This document shows positions 27,151 through 35,677 of a stretch of 64,000 nucleotides of DNA, one piece after another. The translations under genes were made by a program, and so were the position numbers. Position 1 is the first letter of the stretch, and each line of letters starts with the position of its first letter. Where the stretch lies: positions 3,072,001 to 3,136,000 of the forward strand of contig NZ_VCBX02000001.1 of assembly GCF_005938745.2 (NCBI RefSeq), given 5' to 3'. Under the pieces are notes generated by a model. The model saw only the letters and a program-made list of their open reading frames with translations, ran no database searches and was not told the origin of the DNA. The DNA is from Rhodococcus sp. KBS0724. Its GTDB lineage: Bacteria > Actinomycetota > Actinomycetes > Mycobacteriales > Mycobacteriaceae.

Positions 27151-28575
27151 TCAGGATTGCGGCTTGATCACATTCGCGTTCTGGTACTTCGTGGAGATAC
27201 GATCGGCATCCAGTTCGGTGCCCCAGATGGCCTTGTCCGTGGCGATCAAGTACTTCGGGTCGCACTTGAACTCGCCGGCCGTGGTCGGGAAAACCTGTGA
27301 GTATTCGTCGCCTGTCAGCGCGGTCATCAGGCCGCAAGTGGCAGGCATGTTCTTGCCCGGATCGGTCACGGCGTGCAATCCGCCGCCATCCCACTCATGG
27401 ATGCTCGAGAGCTCGTTGACCATGCACTGACGCGTCAGATCGCTACCGCACTCATCCGCCGCGGTAGCCCACAGCAGGAACGACGACGCCGCCTGCATGC
27501 CGAGGAGTGCCGTCTTTCCACCCTGTTCGCTGACCATGTCGGCGTACTGCTTGACGGCCGGAACCTTGTCCGCATTCTCGAGCATCTGGAAAATCATGTC
27601 CGCGTTCAGATTATCGAGCAGTCCGGTGTCCTTGTTCCAGGCCGAAACGGCCTCGCCGTACCACGTGGATTCGCCGAAGAAGATCGGATCGATACCGACC
27701 TGATCGAGGGACTTGACGAAGTTGAGCTCGGCCGGACTTGCTGAACGGGACGTCCAAATACCCTTGACACCACATTCTTTGAACTTCTCGGCGAACGGGA
27801 CATAGCTGGATTCGCCCTCGTAGTTGAGAGTCACGCCGCAGTCCTTGAGCTTGAAGCCCGCAGCAGCGGCCATTGACCGAGTCTTGGTGGTGGAGGTGAT
27901 GATCGTCGGCATCGTGCTGTTGACGACGTCGAAGTCGTTCAGCAAATCCGGATGCATCTCAGCCATCTGGAACCATGCTGCGGCGTTGGCATAATCGACA
28001 GGCATCGGGACACCCTGGAATGTCATCGGTCCATTCGTTGCGTCAGGCGACACCGTGAAACCGGGAACCGACACCATGTTGCAGGCCACGCGGGTCTGCT
28101 CTGCGGTCTGGTCCATCGCGAAGCCGTAGCCGACCATCATGAACTGGCTGGCGCACGCTTCCTGCATGACCGAGTTGGCCTGCGTCATCGCCGCGTCGTA
28201 GTCGGTACCGACAACCTTGCGGCCGTTGATGCCGCCCTGATCGTTGCACCAGGAGATGAGGGCGTTGACCGCGTCGCTCATTTCCTTGTTCAGGCCGGGC
28301 GACTTCACGTAGCCGCGGTCGTCGCCGAAGCCGATCTTGATCTCGGTGTCACTGACACCCTGATCCGTGGCGCCCTTCGCGTCCCCCTTGCCGCACGGAG
28401 AATTCAAGGTTCCGAACTTTGCATCGGAATTGCTCGATGCGGCCGTTGCATTCGCGCTGGACCCGCCGGTCGACGTCGCCGACGGGTCGTCCCCACGATC
28501 GCCGGAACAGGCGGACACCAGAGCGGCGGTGGCAGCAAGCGCCGCAACCAGCTTCGTGGTCTTGTTCAACTTCAC
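27151..28575 (-). CDS. solute-binding lipoprotein (branched-chain amino acid / Peripla_BP_6 type)
   Basis: 474 residues. Lipoprotein signal MKLNKTTKLVAALAATAALV with lipobox SAC. A Ser/Thr/Ala-rich linker (about residues 25-52) precedes a periplasmic-binding-protein type I fold: VSDTEIKIGFGDDRG opens the domain, followed by INGRKVVGTDYDA and the two-lobe body with several paired cysteines (ISWCND, EACASQF, RVACNM, LKDCGV, KECGV). It would capture an amino acid, carboxylate or aromatic ligand for an ABC importer, but no permease or ATPase gene lies nearby. Followed by a clear terminator, so it is probably monocistronic. Confidence 0.85.
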   Translation of the reverse strand: MKLNKTTKLVAALAATAALVSACSGDRGDDPSATSTGGSSANATAASSNSDAKFGTLNSPCGKGDAKGATDQGVSDTEIKIGFGDDRGYVKSPGLNKEMSDAVNALISWCNDQGGINGRKVVGTDYDAAMTQANSVMQEACASQFMMVGYGFAMDQTAEQTRVACNMVSVPGFTVSPDATNGPMTFQGVPMPVDYANAAAWFQMAEMHPDLLNDFDVVNSTMPTIITSTTKTRSMAAAAGFKLKDCGVTLNYEGESSYVPFAEKFKECGVKGIWTSRSASPAELNFVKSLDQVGIDPIFFGESTWYGEAVSAWNKDTGLLDNLNADMIFQMLENADKVPAVKQYADMVSEQGGKTALLGMQAASSFLLWATAADECGSDLTRQCMVNELSSIHEWDGGGLHAVTDPGKNMPATCGLMTALTGDEYSQVFPTTAGEFKCDPKYLIATDKAIWGTELDADRISTKYQNANVIKPQS

Positions 28576-28714
28576 TACGAGGTTCTCCTTCTTGCAGACG
28601 GCACTTCATGGCAGTCATAGGCAGAGCCGTAGGTAATCAGCGTTCGAGAAATAGCGAATGCGTTTTCCCGATGAGTGAGAAATAAAAGTGAGGCACAGCA
28701 CAAAGTCGAGGTTG

Positions 28715-28730
28715 TATGACCCCAGTCATA
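28715..28730. promoter_or_regulatory. palindrome TATGAC-CCCA-GTCATA
   Basis: Perfect 6-bp arms with a 4-base spacer, 140 bases upstream of the start of the solute-binding lipoprotein gene (minus strand) in the 274-base gap. Candidate operator; the regulator is unknown. Confidence 0.35.
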
Positions 28731-28849
28731 AGTCTTGGGGCCTGTGCTGACCTGGAAGCATCGTCAGATCGTCTCTGCAAAATTCGTCTCTGGATTCCTG
28801 ATTGTCTGTCGGGGGTCAGTGGAAACGAGCAGGAAACAGGAACGACGGC

Positions 28850-29272
28850 TCAGTCGGAATCGGTCGCGGGATAGTAGAAGTGCGGGGCGACGAAGGAGAT
28901 GGTGGCGATTGCCAGCGCTGACGCACCGATCGCCTCGTCGTCGAGGGTTGTGCAGGAGAGCGCAGTCACGACGATTACTGCCGTCACCACAGCTGTTGTG
29001 ATCGCGAATGCGAGCCTCCAGCTAGTCGGCGCAGCGGCACGGGAGTTGTGCTCGCCGATTGCGAGGACACCTTTTCCAGCCAGAATTGCGGAAATTCCCA
29101 GAAGCGCACCAGCAGGAAGAGAGCACAAAGATCCGAGGGCCACGGCTCCGACGACGCTCCCGATATCGCTCGAGTCTGCGAATTGAAGCGCAAGGTAGCT
29201 TCCGAATCCGGCTCCCGCGATCAGTGGCCACGCCATTGCTTGGGTTCGCCATGAAACACCGGAACGGGGCAT
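28850..29272 (-). CDS. hypothetical membrane protein
   Basis: 140 residues with four predicted membrane segments: WPLIAGAGFGSYLALQFA (about residues 15-32), VGAVALGSLCSLPAGALLG (about 41-59), LAFAITTAVVTAVIVVTALS (about 87-106) and ALAIATISFVAPHFY (about 117-131). No family recognised and no catalytic motif. Codon use is normal for the window. Divergent from the lipoprotein gene that follows; the two starts lie 232 bases apart. Confidence 0.6.
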   Translation of the reverse strand: MPRSGVSWRTQAMAWPLIAGAGFGSYLALQFADSSDIGSVVGAVALGSLCSLPAGALLGISAILAGKGVLAIGEHNSRAAAPTSWRLAFAITTAVVTAVIVVTALSCTTLDDEAIGASALAIATISFVAPHFYYPATDSD

Positions 29273-29504
29273 ACGGCGACGCTATCGTTTCGGAGGGCAG
29301 AATTGTCGAACTGGCCATCCTTCAAGGATCTGCGTCGGTGCCGCTTCGTCATACAACACGTGGCCGTCGACTCGTCACACTGTCGGACATATGTGGTGAC
29401 TGCGGCAAAGGTCGCGGACGTTTCGTCGACGACTGTGAAGTCGTAGTGTGTCGTCACGCGAGTGGGTTCACTCTGCACGTGATTTCTTCGGGAAGGTATC
29501 GGTA

Positions 29505-30206
29505 ATGAATCGTCGTTCCGTCCCCGCAGTTGCTGGCATGGCCGTCGTTTTCGCCGGATTTGTTTTGGTGGCGTGCAGTCCTGCGGAGAACCCGCACGAT
29601 GTTGCCGGCACCGAGCAGACGTTGAATCCTAGATACTTCGCCGAACCGCCCGAAGACACACCAAAGGATCCGTCTGCGCGGTGCCTCGATGCGGATATGC
29701 CGAACATGAGCATCGACGAATCGGTTGCGTACTGGCAGAACATCTTCGACGACCAACGCAGCCACTACCCTGAGCAGTCGTTTCCCTCGCAACAGGAGGT
29801 GGAACGCCAGAAGCGGTCCGAGTGGTCCGACGTGGTAACCGATTTGGTGCCGCCGGGAGGTGACGCCGCCTTCGCCCAGGACGTGTGTGGATTACCGCCG
29901 TTGGATGGTGCGTTGTACAGCGGGATCCCGATGCGAGAGGTCCGCGGTCATGCTGCCGAACTAGGGCGTCGGGCATGTACCTCGATCATTGAGCAGGGGG
30001 CTGCTGGTCTGTGGCAGTCTTTGCAGGCTCAGGAATCTGATCGTTCGGATATTGCCGCCTACTCATATCTGATCCATTCTGCGATCGTCCATGTATGTCC
30101 ACAGCTCTCGGATCTCACAGCCGGACCAACCGGCATCGTGAGATGTGCCAACGTGATTCCTGATCCGTCAGCACGGCCGGGTGAAGGCGTCTTCTGTGTC
30201 AACTAG
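29505..30206 (+). CDS. putative lipoprotein of unknown function
   Basis: 233 residues. Lipobox VLVACSPAEN after a hydrophobic signal (residues 9-23). The mature part is acidic and contains paired cysteines (ARCLDADMP, DVCGLPPL, RACTSI, HVCPQL, VRCANV, FCVN), suggesting several disulphides in an extracytoplasmic domain. The start ATG is preceded by GGAAGG, 8 bases upstream. No homologue recognised; it could be a Rhodococcus-specific surface protein. The 3' end is followed by sequence with broken reading frames. Confidence 0.6.
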   Translation: MNRRSVPAVAGMAVVFAGFVLVACSPAENPHDVAGTEQTLNPRYFAEPPEDTPKDPSARCLDADMPNMSIDESVAYWQNIFDDQRSHYPEQSFPSQQEVERQKRSEWSDVVTDLVPPGGDAAFAQDVCGLPPLDGALYSGIPMREVRGHAAELGRRACTSIIEQGAAGLWQSLQAQESDRSDIAAYSYLIHSAIVHVCPQLSDLTAGPTGIVRCANVIPDPSARPGEGVFCVN

Positions 30207-30331
30207 TGCTGAGGTATTCAGCGCTATCCCGGCCGCCGCCGGCTACTCGCACGGTGACTACGGGTGGAATCGCTCGGTCACCGCGAACCATCCTGCTGCG
30301 GTCCATGTTTGATTCGTGAGAGTGTCGGTTC

Positions 30332-30632
30332 GTGAACACAAACGAGTGGGCAGACAACTACCGTCGCGCAAGCGAAAGATAGTCCATTCACTCTCATCGT
30401 CGACGGCGAGGTTTTCACCGTCACGGTGCGCGACGATGGTAGCGAGGACTACACCTGGGAATCCGGGCCGAACGAGAAGTACGGGTTCGGTGGCGGCCCA
30501 GCGCAGGTGGCCGTTGGTCCGGGTGTCAGTGTCCCGACTGCAGAGCTGTACCTATCGACGATCAGTGAACATCGCGAGTCGATCAGAAACTTCCTCGGCA
30601 TGATCGACCCCGAAACCGGCTACATCGAATGA
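30332..30632 (+). pseudogene. small gene split by a frameshift (about 98 aa if joined)
   Basis: GTG at 30332 opens NTNEWADNYRRASER and meets TAG at 30380. One base out of phase, the frame KDSPFTLIVDGEVFTVTVRD continues with full coding character (TWESGPNEKYGFGGG, ISEHRESIRNFL) to the stop at 30632, but without any start codon near its beginning. Joining the two at about 30376-30380 gives one coherent small soluble protein. Either a real +1/-1 frameshift mutation or a sequence error in GCGAAAGATAG. Family unknown. Confidence 0.5.
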
Positions 30633-31065
30633 GCACGCGAGGGTGACGTTCACAGTTCCGGTTCGATTTGTATGCCAGGCGACTTGAGCCGCCGGTTTTT
30701 TGCGTTTTTTCGTGTCGCAAACAGGCTCTGGTCAGTGAGTCGGATTTTTCGGCACCATAGGGGTGCGATGGACGAGGCTCTGTCGGCAGCGCTCACTGGG
30801 AGCGGATCGAGTGTGATGCCGGCGCCAAGCTCGTCGAACCGTTCGGCGTTCAGTTCCCGATCGGCGGCGACGAAGCCTGGGCAGGGCGCGGCGAACTGCA
30901 ACATGGCACGTTAATCGGAATCCAACATCGTGAACCGGAACCTACACTGCTGCTCGACGTAGTAGAGATCAGTGGATTCGAGCTTGGGTTGATCGGTGGG
31001 GCCGCGACGTTCGCGGCCCCAGCGCGTTCTCATTCGAATGGTTCAGTTGGTGGAGGCGTCCGTTC
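30633..31065. other. gap with a start-less open frame and a terminator
   Basis: 433 bases. From 30761 a plus-strand frame with strong coding bias (for example AKLVEPFGVQFPIGGDEAWA and LLLDVVEISGFELG) stays open to 31105 but has no ATG, GTG or TTG, and a TAG precedes it at 30758-30760. It looks like the 3' remnant of a gene. Its end runs into the hairpin at 30998-31020. Confidence 0.4.
30998..31020 (-). terminator. perfect 10-bp hairpin, probable terminator of the kstD-like gene
   Basis: GGGGCCGCGA (30998-31007) pairs with TCGCGGCCCC (31011-31020) around a CGT loop, 45 bases past the minus-strand stop at 31066. GC-rich with no T run. Confidence 0.65.
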
Positions 31066-32610
31066 TCAAACCTTACGGCCGGCCATGTCGAGCGCGGCGA
31101 GGTGACTGAAGAGCATGCTGGTTCCAATCGGGTTTCCGCCGCCCGGATAAACGGTGCCGCTGGGTGCGGCCATCGTGTTGCCTGCCGCGTAGAGGCCCGG
31201 AATCGGATTTCCGGCGGTGTCGAGTACCCGCGCGGCGGTGTCGGTCCGCAGCCCTCCCTTGGTGCCGAGGTCGGAGATGCCGAAAGTGGCTGCGTGGTAG
31301 GGGCCACGATCAATTGCCACCAGGGGTGATTCACCGTTTGTGAACGCGCGATCGTAGGCCTCGTCGCCGCGGCCGAAGTCTTCGTCGACCCCCTCGGCGA
31401 CCATCGTATTGAACCGCTCGACAGTCGCGACCAGGTGATCGGCCGGCACGCCGATTTTCTCGGCGAGTTCCTCGAGGGTGTCAGCTGTGTGCCACAGGCC
31501 GGCCGCCTCGTATTTCTCGGTCTCGACCATGGAGACGTTGGTGGCCCGAACCGGCGGACGCGCGCCTTCCTTGTCGTCGTAGATCATCCAGTACGGCAGG
31601 TTGACTGAGCCATCCTTCATCTGGTCGATGACGTCACGGCCGATGCGGTCGTAGGCCGACGACTCGTTGACGAACCGTTTGCCGTCCTGATTGACGAAGA
31701 TGCCGCCGGTGAACCACAGTGCAAACACCGAGCGGCCGTCCGGATGAGTCATCCCCGGAGCCCACCAGGCTTCACCCATCAAGTCGATGTCGGCACCGAC
31801 TGCCATTCCAGCCTGGTGCGCCGCGCCGAGGTTGCCCGGTGGGCTCACGGTGTCGCGGGCGATGCCGGGCACGCCGTACTTCAGTCGGAGCTCATCGTTG
31901 CCCTCGAAGCCGCCGGCCGCGAGAAGCACGCCTTTTCGAGCCCGAATGGCGCGGCGCCCGCCGGGGTGATCGACAATCGCTCCGACGACAACACCCTCCT
32001 CCACCACGAGCTCGACAAGTGGTGCGTCCAACCGCAGGGCGGCATTGGGATACTTCGCAATTGCCTTGAGCAGTCGCCCGATGAGCGACTGGGCCCCGAC
32101 CAGCACGTCGGGTAGCGGAGCCCCGAGACGTTCCGTGTCGAGAGGTCCTCGCATTGATGTGCGGAGGTCCCCCACTTCTGCTGCCGAAATCGGCCTCGGG
32201 ACGATGTGCCGCTGGCCGTCGAGTCTGGCCTTGGGCGCTTTACCGAAATAGTCAGGCCACGGCCGCATTTCGAACTCGAGGTTTTCATCCTGTTCGAGGT
32301 ATTCGATCAACGGTGCTCCACCACGGACATACGTGTCCTGCAGTTCGCGCGGGGTGCGGTCGCCAACCACCGCGTGGTAGTACTCGAGCGCGTCTTCGAT
32401 CGTGTCGTCGGTGCCGGCACGCCGAAGGACCGGGTTGCATGGGAACCACACACCACCGCCGCCGGAGTAGGCAGTGGTGCCTCCGAACTTGTCAGTGGCC
32501 TCGACCAAGATCACCTCGAGTCCTTCTCGTGCCCCGGTATATGCACCGGTGAGGCCGCCGCCTCCCGAACCCGCTATCAACACGTCACATTCTTCGTTCC
32601 AACTGACCAT
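31066..32610 (-). CDS. 3-ketosteroid-delta1-dehydrogenase-like FAD flavoprotein
   Basis: 514 residues. FAD site VLIAGSGGGGLTGAYTG (Gly14-Gly19) followed by EATDKFGGTTAYSGGGGVWFP. The C-terminal SGTVYPGGGNPIGTSM carries Tyr488 and the Gly-rich loop that in KstD enzymes sit beside the steroid A ring. The family inserts a C1-C2 double bond in 3-ketosteroids, the first ring-opening step of sterol breakdown. Several KstD isoenzymes occur per Rhodococcus genome and this appears to be one; a related delta4-type 3-ketosteroid or other FAD dehydrogenase is the alternative. Divergent from a GntR regulator, with a 21-bp imperfect palindrome between them. Confidence 0.82.
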   Translation of the reverse strand: MVSWNEECDVLIAGSGGGGLTGAYTGAREGLEVILVEATDKFGGTTAYSGGGGVWFPCNPVLRRAGTDDTIEDALEYYHAVVGDRTPRELQDTYVRGGAPLIEYLEQDENLEFEMRPWPDYFGKAPKARLDGQRHIVPRPISAAEVGDLRTSMRGPLDTERLGAPLPDVLVGAQSLIGRLLKAIAKYPNAALRLDAPLVELVVEEGVVVGAIVDHPGGRRAIRARKGVLLAAGGFEGNDELRLKYGVPGIARDTVSPPGNLGAAHQAGMAVGADIDLMGEAWWAPGMTHPDGRSVFALWFTGGIFVNQDGKRFVNESSAYDRIGRDVIDQMKDGSVNLPYWMIYDDKEGARPPVRATNVSMVETEKYEAAGLWHTADTLEELAEKIGVPADHLVATVERFNTMVAEGVDEDFGRGDEAYDRAFTNGESPLVAIDRGPYHAATFGISDLGTKGGLRTDTAARVLDTAGNPIPGLYAAGNTMAAPSGTVYPGGGNPIGTSMLFSHLAALDMAGRKV

Positions 32611-33048
32611 CGTGACTGTCCTCTCGATTGATACGGATTTCGGCGGAAGAGATGCTTCTTAGTGCATCGGTTAGGAGACTGTCGCCGAGGAGTTCGTAAG
32701 GGAACGTGAATTGCATACCAGGGCGACCCGTCAACGGCTTGCAGGCAACAACTGTCGGAAACCGTTGTGTTGCAATTGTATTTATCGGTAGATCGGATCA
32801 TCTCCTGCAGTGTCCGGACCGAGAATAGGTCATTACACCTGTTGCGACAAGTGGACTCCGGCGCGGCACGGGACCGTCTAGTGCGCTGGGCTGAACAGTA
32901 TCGGCGTATCGGCAAATCTGAGGATCAAAGCACCAGCTCGCAGCGTCATCGGAAATACAGAAACGGCGTAATGTCCCGGGCAACAATATAATTGAATATC
33001 TGTACTCCACTCGTAAGGACTCGTCAGAGATGGAGCGAGGTAGGTTGG
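32611..33048. promoter_or_regulatory. divergent promoter region, kstD-like gene / GntR regulator
   Basis: 438 bases with AT-rich stretches and no convincing gene. It contains the palindrome at 32748-32768 and must hold promoters for both genes. Confidence 0.5.
32748..32768. promoter_or_regulatory. imperfect palindrome ACAACTGT-N5-ACCGTTGT
   Basis: Eight-base arms that match at seven positions around CGGAA, located 138 bases upstream of the kstD-like start and about 280 bases upstream of the GntR start. Candidate site for the adjacent GntR regulator. It does not resemble the KstR consensus (TAGAAC...GTTCTA). Confidence 0.45.
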
Positions 33049-33828
33049 ATGAAGGCAAGACCTGATTCGGTTCGACGAACAAGGGATCTTCTCCGGGCAG
33101 CAGTGCTGCGTGGAGATTTTGTTGACGGCATCCTTCCTGGGGAGAGCGAACTCGTAGGCTCCTACTCGGTGACTCGGGGGATCGTTCGCGAAGTTCTGAC
33201 GCTCCTGCGGGACGAAGGTTTGATCGCCCGGACTCAGGGCGTAGGGACGCACGTAGTCGCCCCTACAGCGCACAGGCGACTCGAAGACATTCAAGGAGTC
33301 GCAGAATTGAAGAGCGACAATCTCTTCGACGGGAGATTGCGTCTGACATCCTTCGACAGCACAGTGATCTCAGCGCCCGGTGCTGCATCGAGGGCGCTTG
33401 AGGTGACAACAGGAACACCATGTTTGCGCGTGGACTACGCGGCGGGCACGGTCAATGGGGATGTAGACGTCGCGGCTACTAACTACGTGTTGTTCCCGGA
33501 AGCGCAGCGATTGATCGACACTCCCTTCGTTGTCGACTGGTACGCCTATCTCGCGAGTGCGGGAGTGAAAATCGGCGGGTCTGATTTCACGGTCAGCGCG
33601 GTGCTCTCGGATGAAACTCTCGCGTCAGTATTGCGAACCACTGTGGGTGCGCCCTTGCTGTTGTTGGAACAAACCGTCCGGGACACATCGGGACGAATCT
33701 TCAACTACGCGATAGCCCACGCACGGCCCGACCGCCTGAGGGTCGTTTCCCATTCTGTGCGGGGCGCAGCCACTTTCGACAGGACGTCTGTCCCTGAACG
33801 AGGGGAAAGACCGAACCGAATTCGGTGA
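33049..33828 (+). CDS. GntR-family transcriptional regulator with UTRA domain
   Basis: 259 residues. N-terminal winged helix: RTRDLLRAAVLRGDFVDGIL, then GESELVGSYSVTRGIVREVL (recognition helix, about residues 30-49) and LRDEGLIARTQGVGTHVV (wing). The C-terminal about 165 residues form a UTRA ligand domain (ASRALEVTTGTPCLRVDYA, LLLLEQTVRDTSGRIFNYAI). HutC-type regulators sense small metabolites and usually repress the adjacent divergent gene, here the ketosteroid dehydrogenase. ATG at 33049 chosen, with GAGGTAGG just upstream; a longer N terminus from 32992 is unlikely. Confidence 0.88.
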   Translation: MKARPDSVRRTRDLLRAAVLRGDFVDGILPGESELVGSYSVTRGIVREVLTLLRDEGLIARTQGVGTHVVAPTAHRRLEDIQGVAELKSDNLFDGRLRLTSFDSTVISAPGAASRALEVTTGTPCLRVDYAAGTVNGDVDVAATNYVLFPEAQRLIDTPFVVDWYAYLASAGVKIGGSDFTVSAVLSDETLASVLRTTVGAPLLLLEQTVRDTSGRIFNYAIAHARPDRLRVVSHSVRGAATFDRTSVPERGERPNRIR

Positions 33829-33965
33829 CAGCACTTGGGTTGCACGAATCGAGTCAAACCTCCCACTTACACCGCAGGTGACAGCTGATGGAGATGTTCG
33901 GCGCCTTGAAAGGGGAGCCGGCACTGTGAAGCAACTGCTACTGGGTGCAGGGGTTGAGGTTGGAG

Positions 33966-34256
33966 TCAGTTGCGCGGGGTGTGTACCTTGCCGGGTATGA
34001 TGAAGTCGCGCAACCAGATTCGACCTGTGGGTACAGCTTCATCGACTCTGCTTTCGGAGACGAAGGCGATCCGGGCGATGAGCTCTCAAACACAGGCCAG
34101 ATTGTCGATCATGCCGACGACCTGGCCAGAGCTAGGAACTCCAGCGCAGGTATCGCTGTGCACCAACTCTTCCCGACGGAGCAGCGGACCGTTCGCCGAC
34201 GTCATCACTTGTGCGAGTATGCGGTTACCGTCAGCGGTGCGCTTTTTGGCACCCAT
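33966..34256 (-). pseudogene. small gene interrupted by an in-frame TGA
   Basis: Minus-strand frame from ATG at 34256 reads MGAKKRTADGNRILAQVMTS and later VVGMIDNLACV, meets TGA at 34086-34088, and continues in the same frame with ELIARIAFVSESRVDEAVPT to a second stop at 33966. The two halves have similar coding quality and would make a 96-residue protein. No family recognised, and no selenocysteine context. Likely a nonsense-mutated relic; a plus-strand 122-codon frame over the same bases (33945-34313) is judged weaker. Confidence 0.4.
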
Positions 34257-34329
34257 CCCGTCTGTGCGATCGGCCGCGAATGTCGCAGGAACTGTGCGAT
34301 AGTGCAGGGATGATCACCAGGGGGTCGGC

Positions 34330-34953
34330 GTGACGAATTTCGAGCAGGATCGTGATCTCCTGATCCGACTGTGGCGGATGTGGGCCAAGCGCGCTGCGGA
34401 ACTGTCGGACGAGCAGTGGACTGCCGATACCCGCCTACCAGGCTGGAATGTTCGAGACGTGTACGTGCACGTCACCCCTGACGTCATGATCGCGATGCTC
34501 GACGCGCCCCTCGGCGACGGTGACGCGAAGATCACGAGTGCTGCGGAGATGCTCCGTGTCTTCAATGCCGACCCGGCGACAGCAAAACCGATGCACGAAC
34601 AGCTCGCTGAAATAGTCCGACAGATGGCGGCTGACGTCGATCGAGAAGTTATAGTTCAACGGTTCGATACCGAACTGCCGGAGGCGTTCGAAGGACTCAC
34701 CGGGCTCAGTCGCGCCAGCGTGATTGCTCACCCGATCTTGGAGTCGGTCTCACTCGGTGCCTTCCTCGACATGGCAATCCTCGAATCGACGGTCCACTGG
34801 CTCGACGTCATTGCTGCAGTGGGTGGGCCCGAGCCCGAATCGATGGCTCTCGAGCGTGCCAGGGAAGTCTTGGCTGCAGTGCCCGACACGTTGGCATTCG
34901 TCGAGGCTGCCACGGGACGTTCGCGCGCGGCCGTGCTGCCGGTGATGCGGTAA
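34330..34953 (+). CDS. maleylpyruvate isomerase N-terminal (DinB-like, mycothiol-dependent) domain protein
   Basis: 207 residues. The segment DTRLPGWNVRDVYVHVT (about residues 36-52) is the hallmark of the actinobacterial MDMPI/TIGR03083 family, whose members bind a metal through three histidines and use mycothiol. Here only His48 of the usual first motif (LPGW..RD...H) is clear; the other two (MHEQLAEIV and VHWLDVIAAVGGP) are plausible. Substrate unknown; many members are thiol-dependent isomerases or transferases. The GTG start follows AGGGGG closely. Confidence 0.75.
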   Translation: MTNFEQDRDLLIRLWRMWAKRAAELSDEQWTADTRLPGWNVRDVYVHVTPDVMIAMLDAPLGDGDAKITSAAEMLRVFNADPATAKPMHEQLAEIVRQMAADVDREVIVQRFDTELPEAFEGLTGLSRASVIAHPILESVSLGAFLDMAILESTVHWLDVIAAVGGPEPESMALERAREVLAAVPDTLAFVEAATGRSRAAVLPVMR

Positions 34954-35677
34954 TGGACAATAGCGGGGCGGCATAATTTCGCGAGATTCAATTCCTCAGA
35001 GCCAAATCTGGTTCGATCGTTATATATCGTCGAACCCCGTATTAGAGAGTTGCTCCACTAGGTCTGCACGATGCCCGATACTGCAGATGCTTGTGCGGAT
35101 CACGTCGAACCCTCAAGTGCCGCAGGCCGCCATGATCGCGCCGCTCGGCCGAGAATCGATCATGTCCTGCTCGGCTTTATGAATTCTCTCGACGATCATG
35201 TCGAAGTTCTCGTTGCGGTTGCGCTTGTTCCCTCGGTGATCTGCTCATTTCCAAAGGAATTCGTGTCGTTGCTCATCCATCTCCACTCTTACGCATGGTC
35301 AATGAAACCGATGGCTGCGAACAAGCACTGCATCCGGCACCGCCCGATCGTAACCGGATGGGCCACCGTCCCGTCTGAATCGACAGTCCGGGTTGTATTG
35401 GCTTTCCGTGGCCTAGGCTTCGAGTTCTCGGTTGGCCGACGGCTGGGCTTTTCGTGGTCTAGGCGGGTTGGCGTGGCGTTCGACCGATTGATGGACGAGC
35501 CGGATTCAATCGGAACATCGATCATTTCAGGACTCGACGTTCAGCAGTCAGACAGAGAACGACTGAGCGGTGATGCTCTCTTCTAGCGTGCAGTCGTCCT
35601 CTGAAAAATGCAGTCGTCTTATGAAACTTACACCGGGAGTCGAGCAGAGAAATCGGTGTGATGCGAACGTATGTGAC
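34954..35677. other. 724-base gap with only a broken small gene
   Basis: AT-rich beginning (around 35010-35040), then GC-typical sequence. Apart from the split minus-strand frame at 35113-35276, no reading frame on either strand has convincing coding character; a 171-codon plus-strand frame (35071-35586) has poor composition. Possibly a decayed gene region. Confidence 0.4.
35113..35276 (-). pseudogene. small minus-strand gene split by a frameshift (about 54 aa)
   Basis: ATG at 35276, with GTGGAGATGG directly upstream, opens MSNDTNSFGNEQITEGT. Near 35225 the coding signal moves to another frame that reads NKRNRNENFDMIVERIHKAE and ends PSGAIMAACGT before TGA at 35113. Codon choice in the second part is strongly host-like. 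Small, acidic-to-basic, unknown function; size and Cys-containing tail could fit a short peptide gene. Frameshift or sequence error. Confidence 0.35.

Noticed and set aside
29221..29478. 85-codon minus-strand frame upstream of the small membrane protein
   Set aside because: Composition and codon use are mixed and the frame overlaps the start of the membrane-protein gene; not supportable as a gene.
30196..30312. 38-codon frame overlapping the lipoprotein 3' end
   Set aside because: Too short, no ribosome-binding site, composition not convincing.
34086..34088. Selenocysteine reading of the internal TGA
   Set aside because: No conserved Cys/Sec motif around it and no structural element recognised downstream; a nonsense mutation is simpler.
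33945..34313. 122-codon plus-strand frame
   Set aside because: Weaker than the minus-strand TGA-interrupted frame over the same bases; no motif.
35071..35586. 171-codon plus-strand frame
   Set aside because: Poor amino-acid composition; a competing minus-strand small gene explains the coding bias better.
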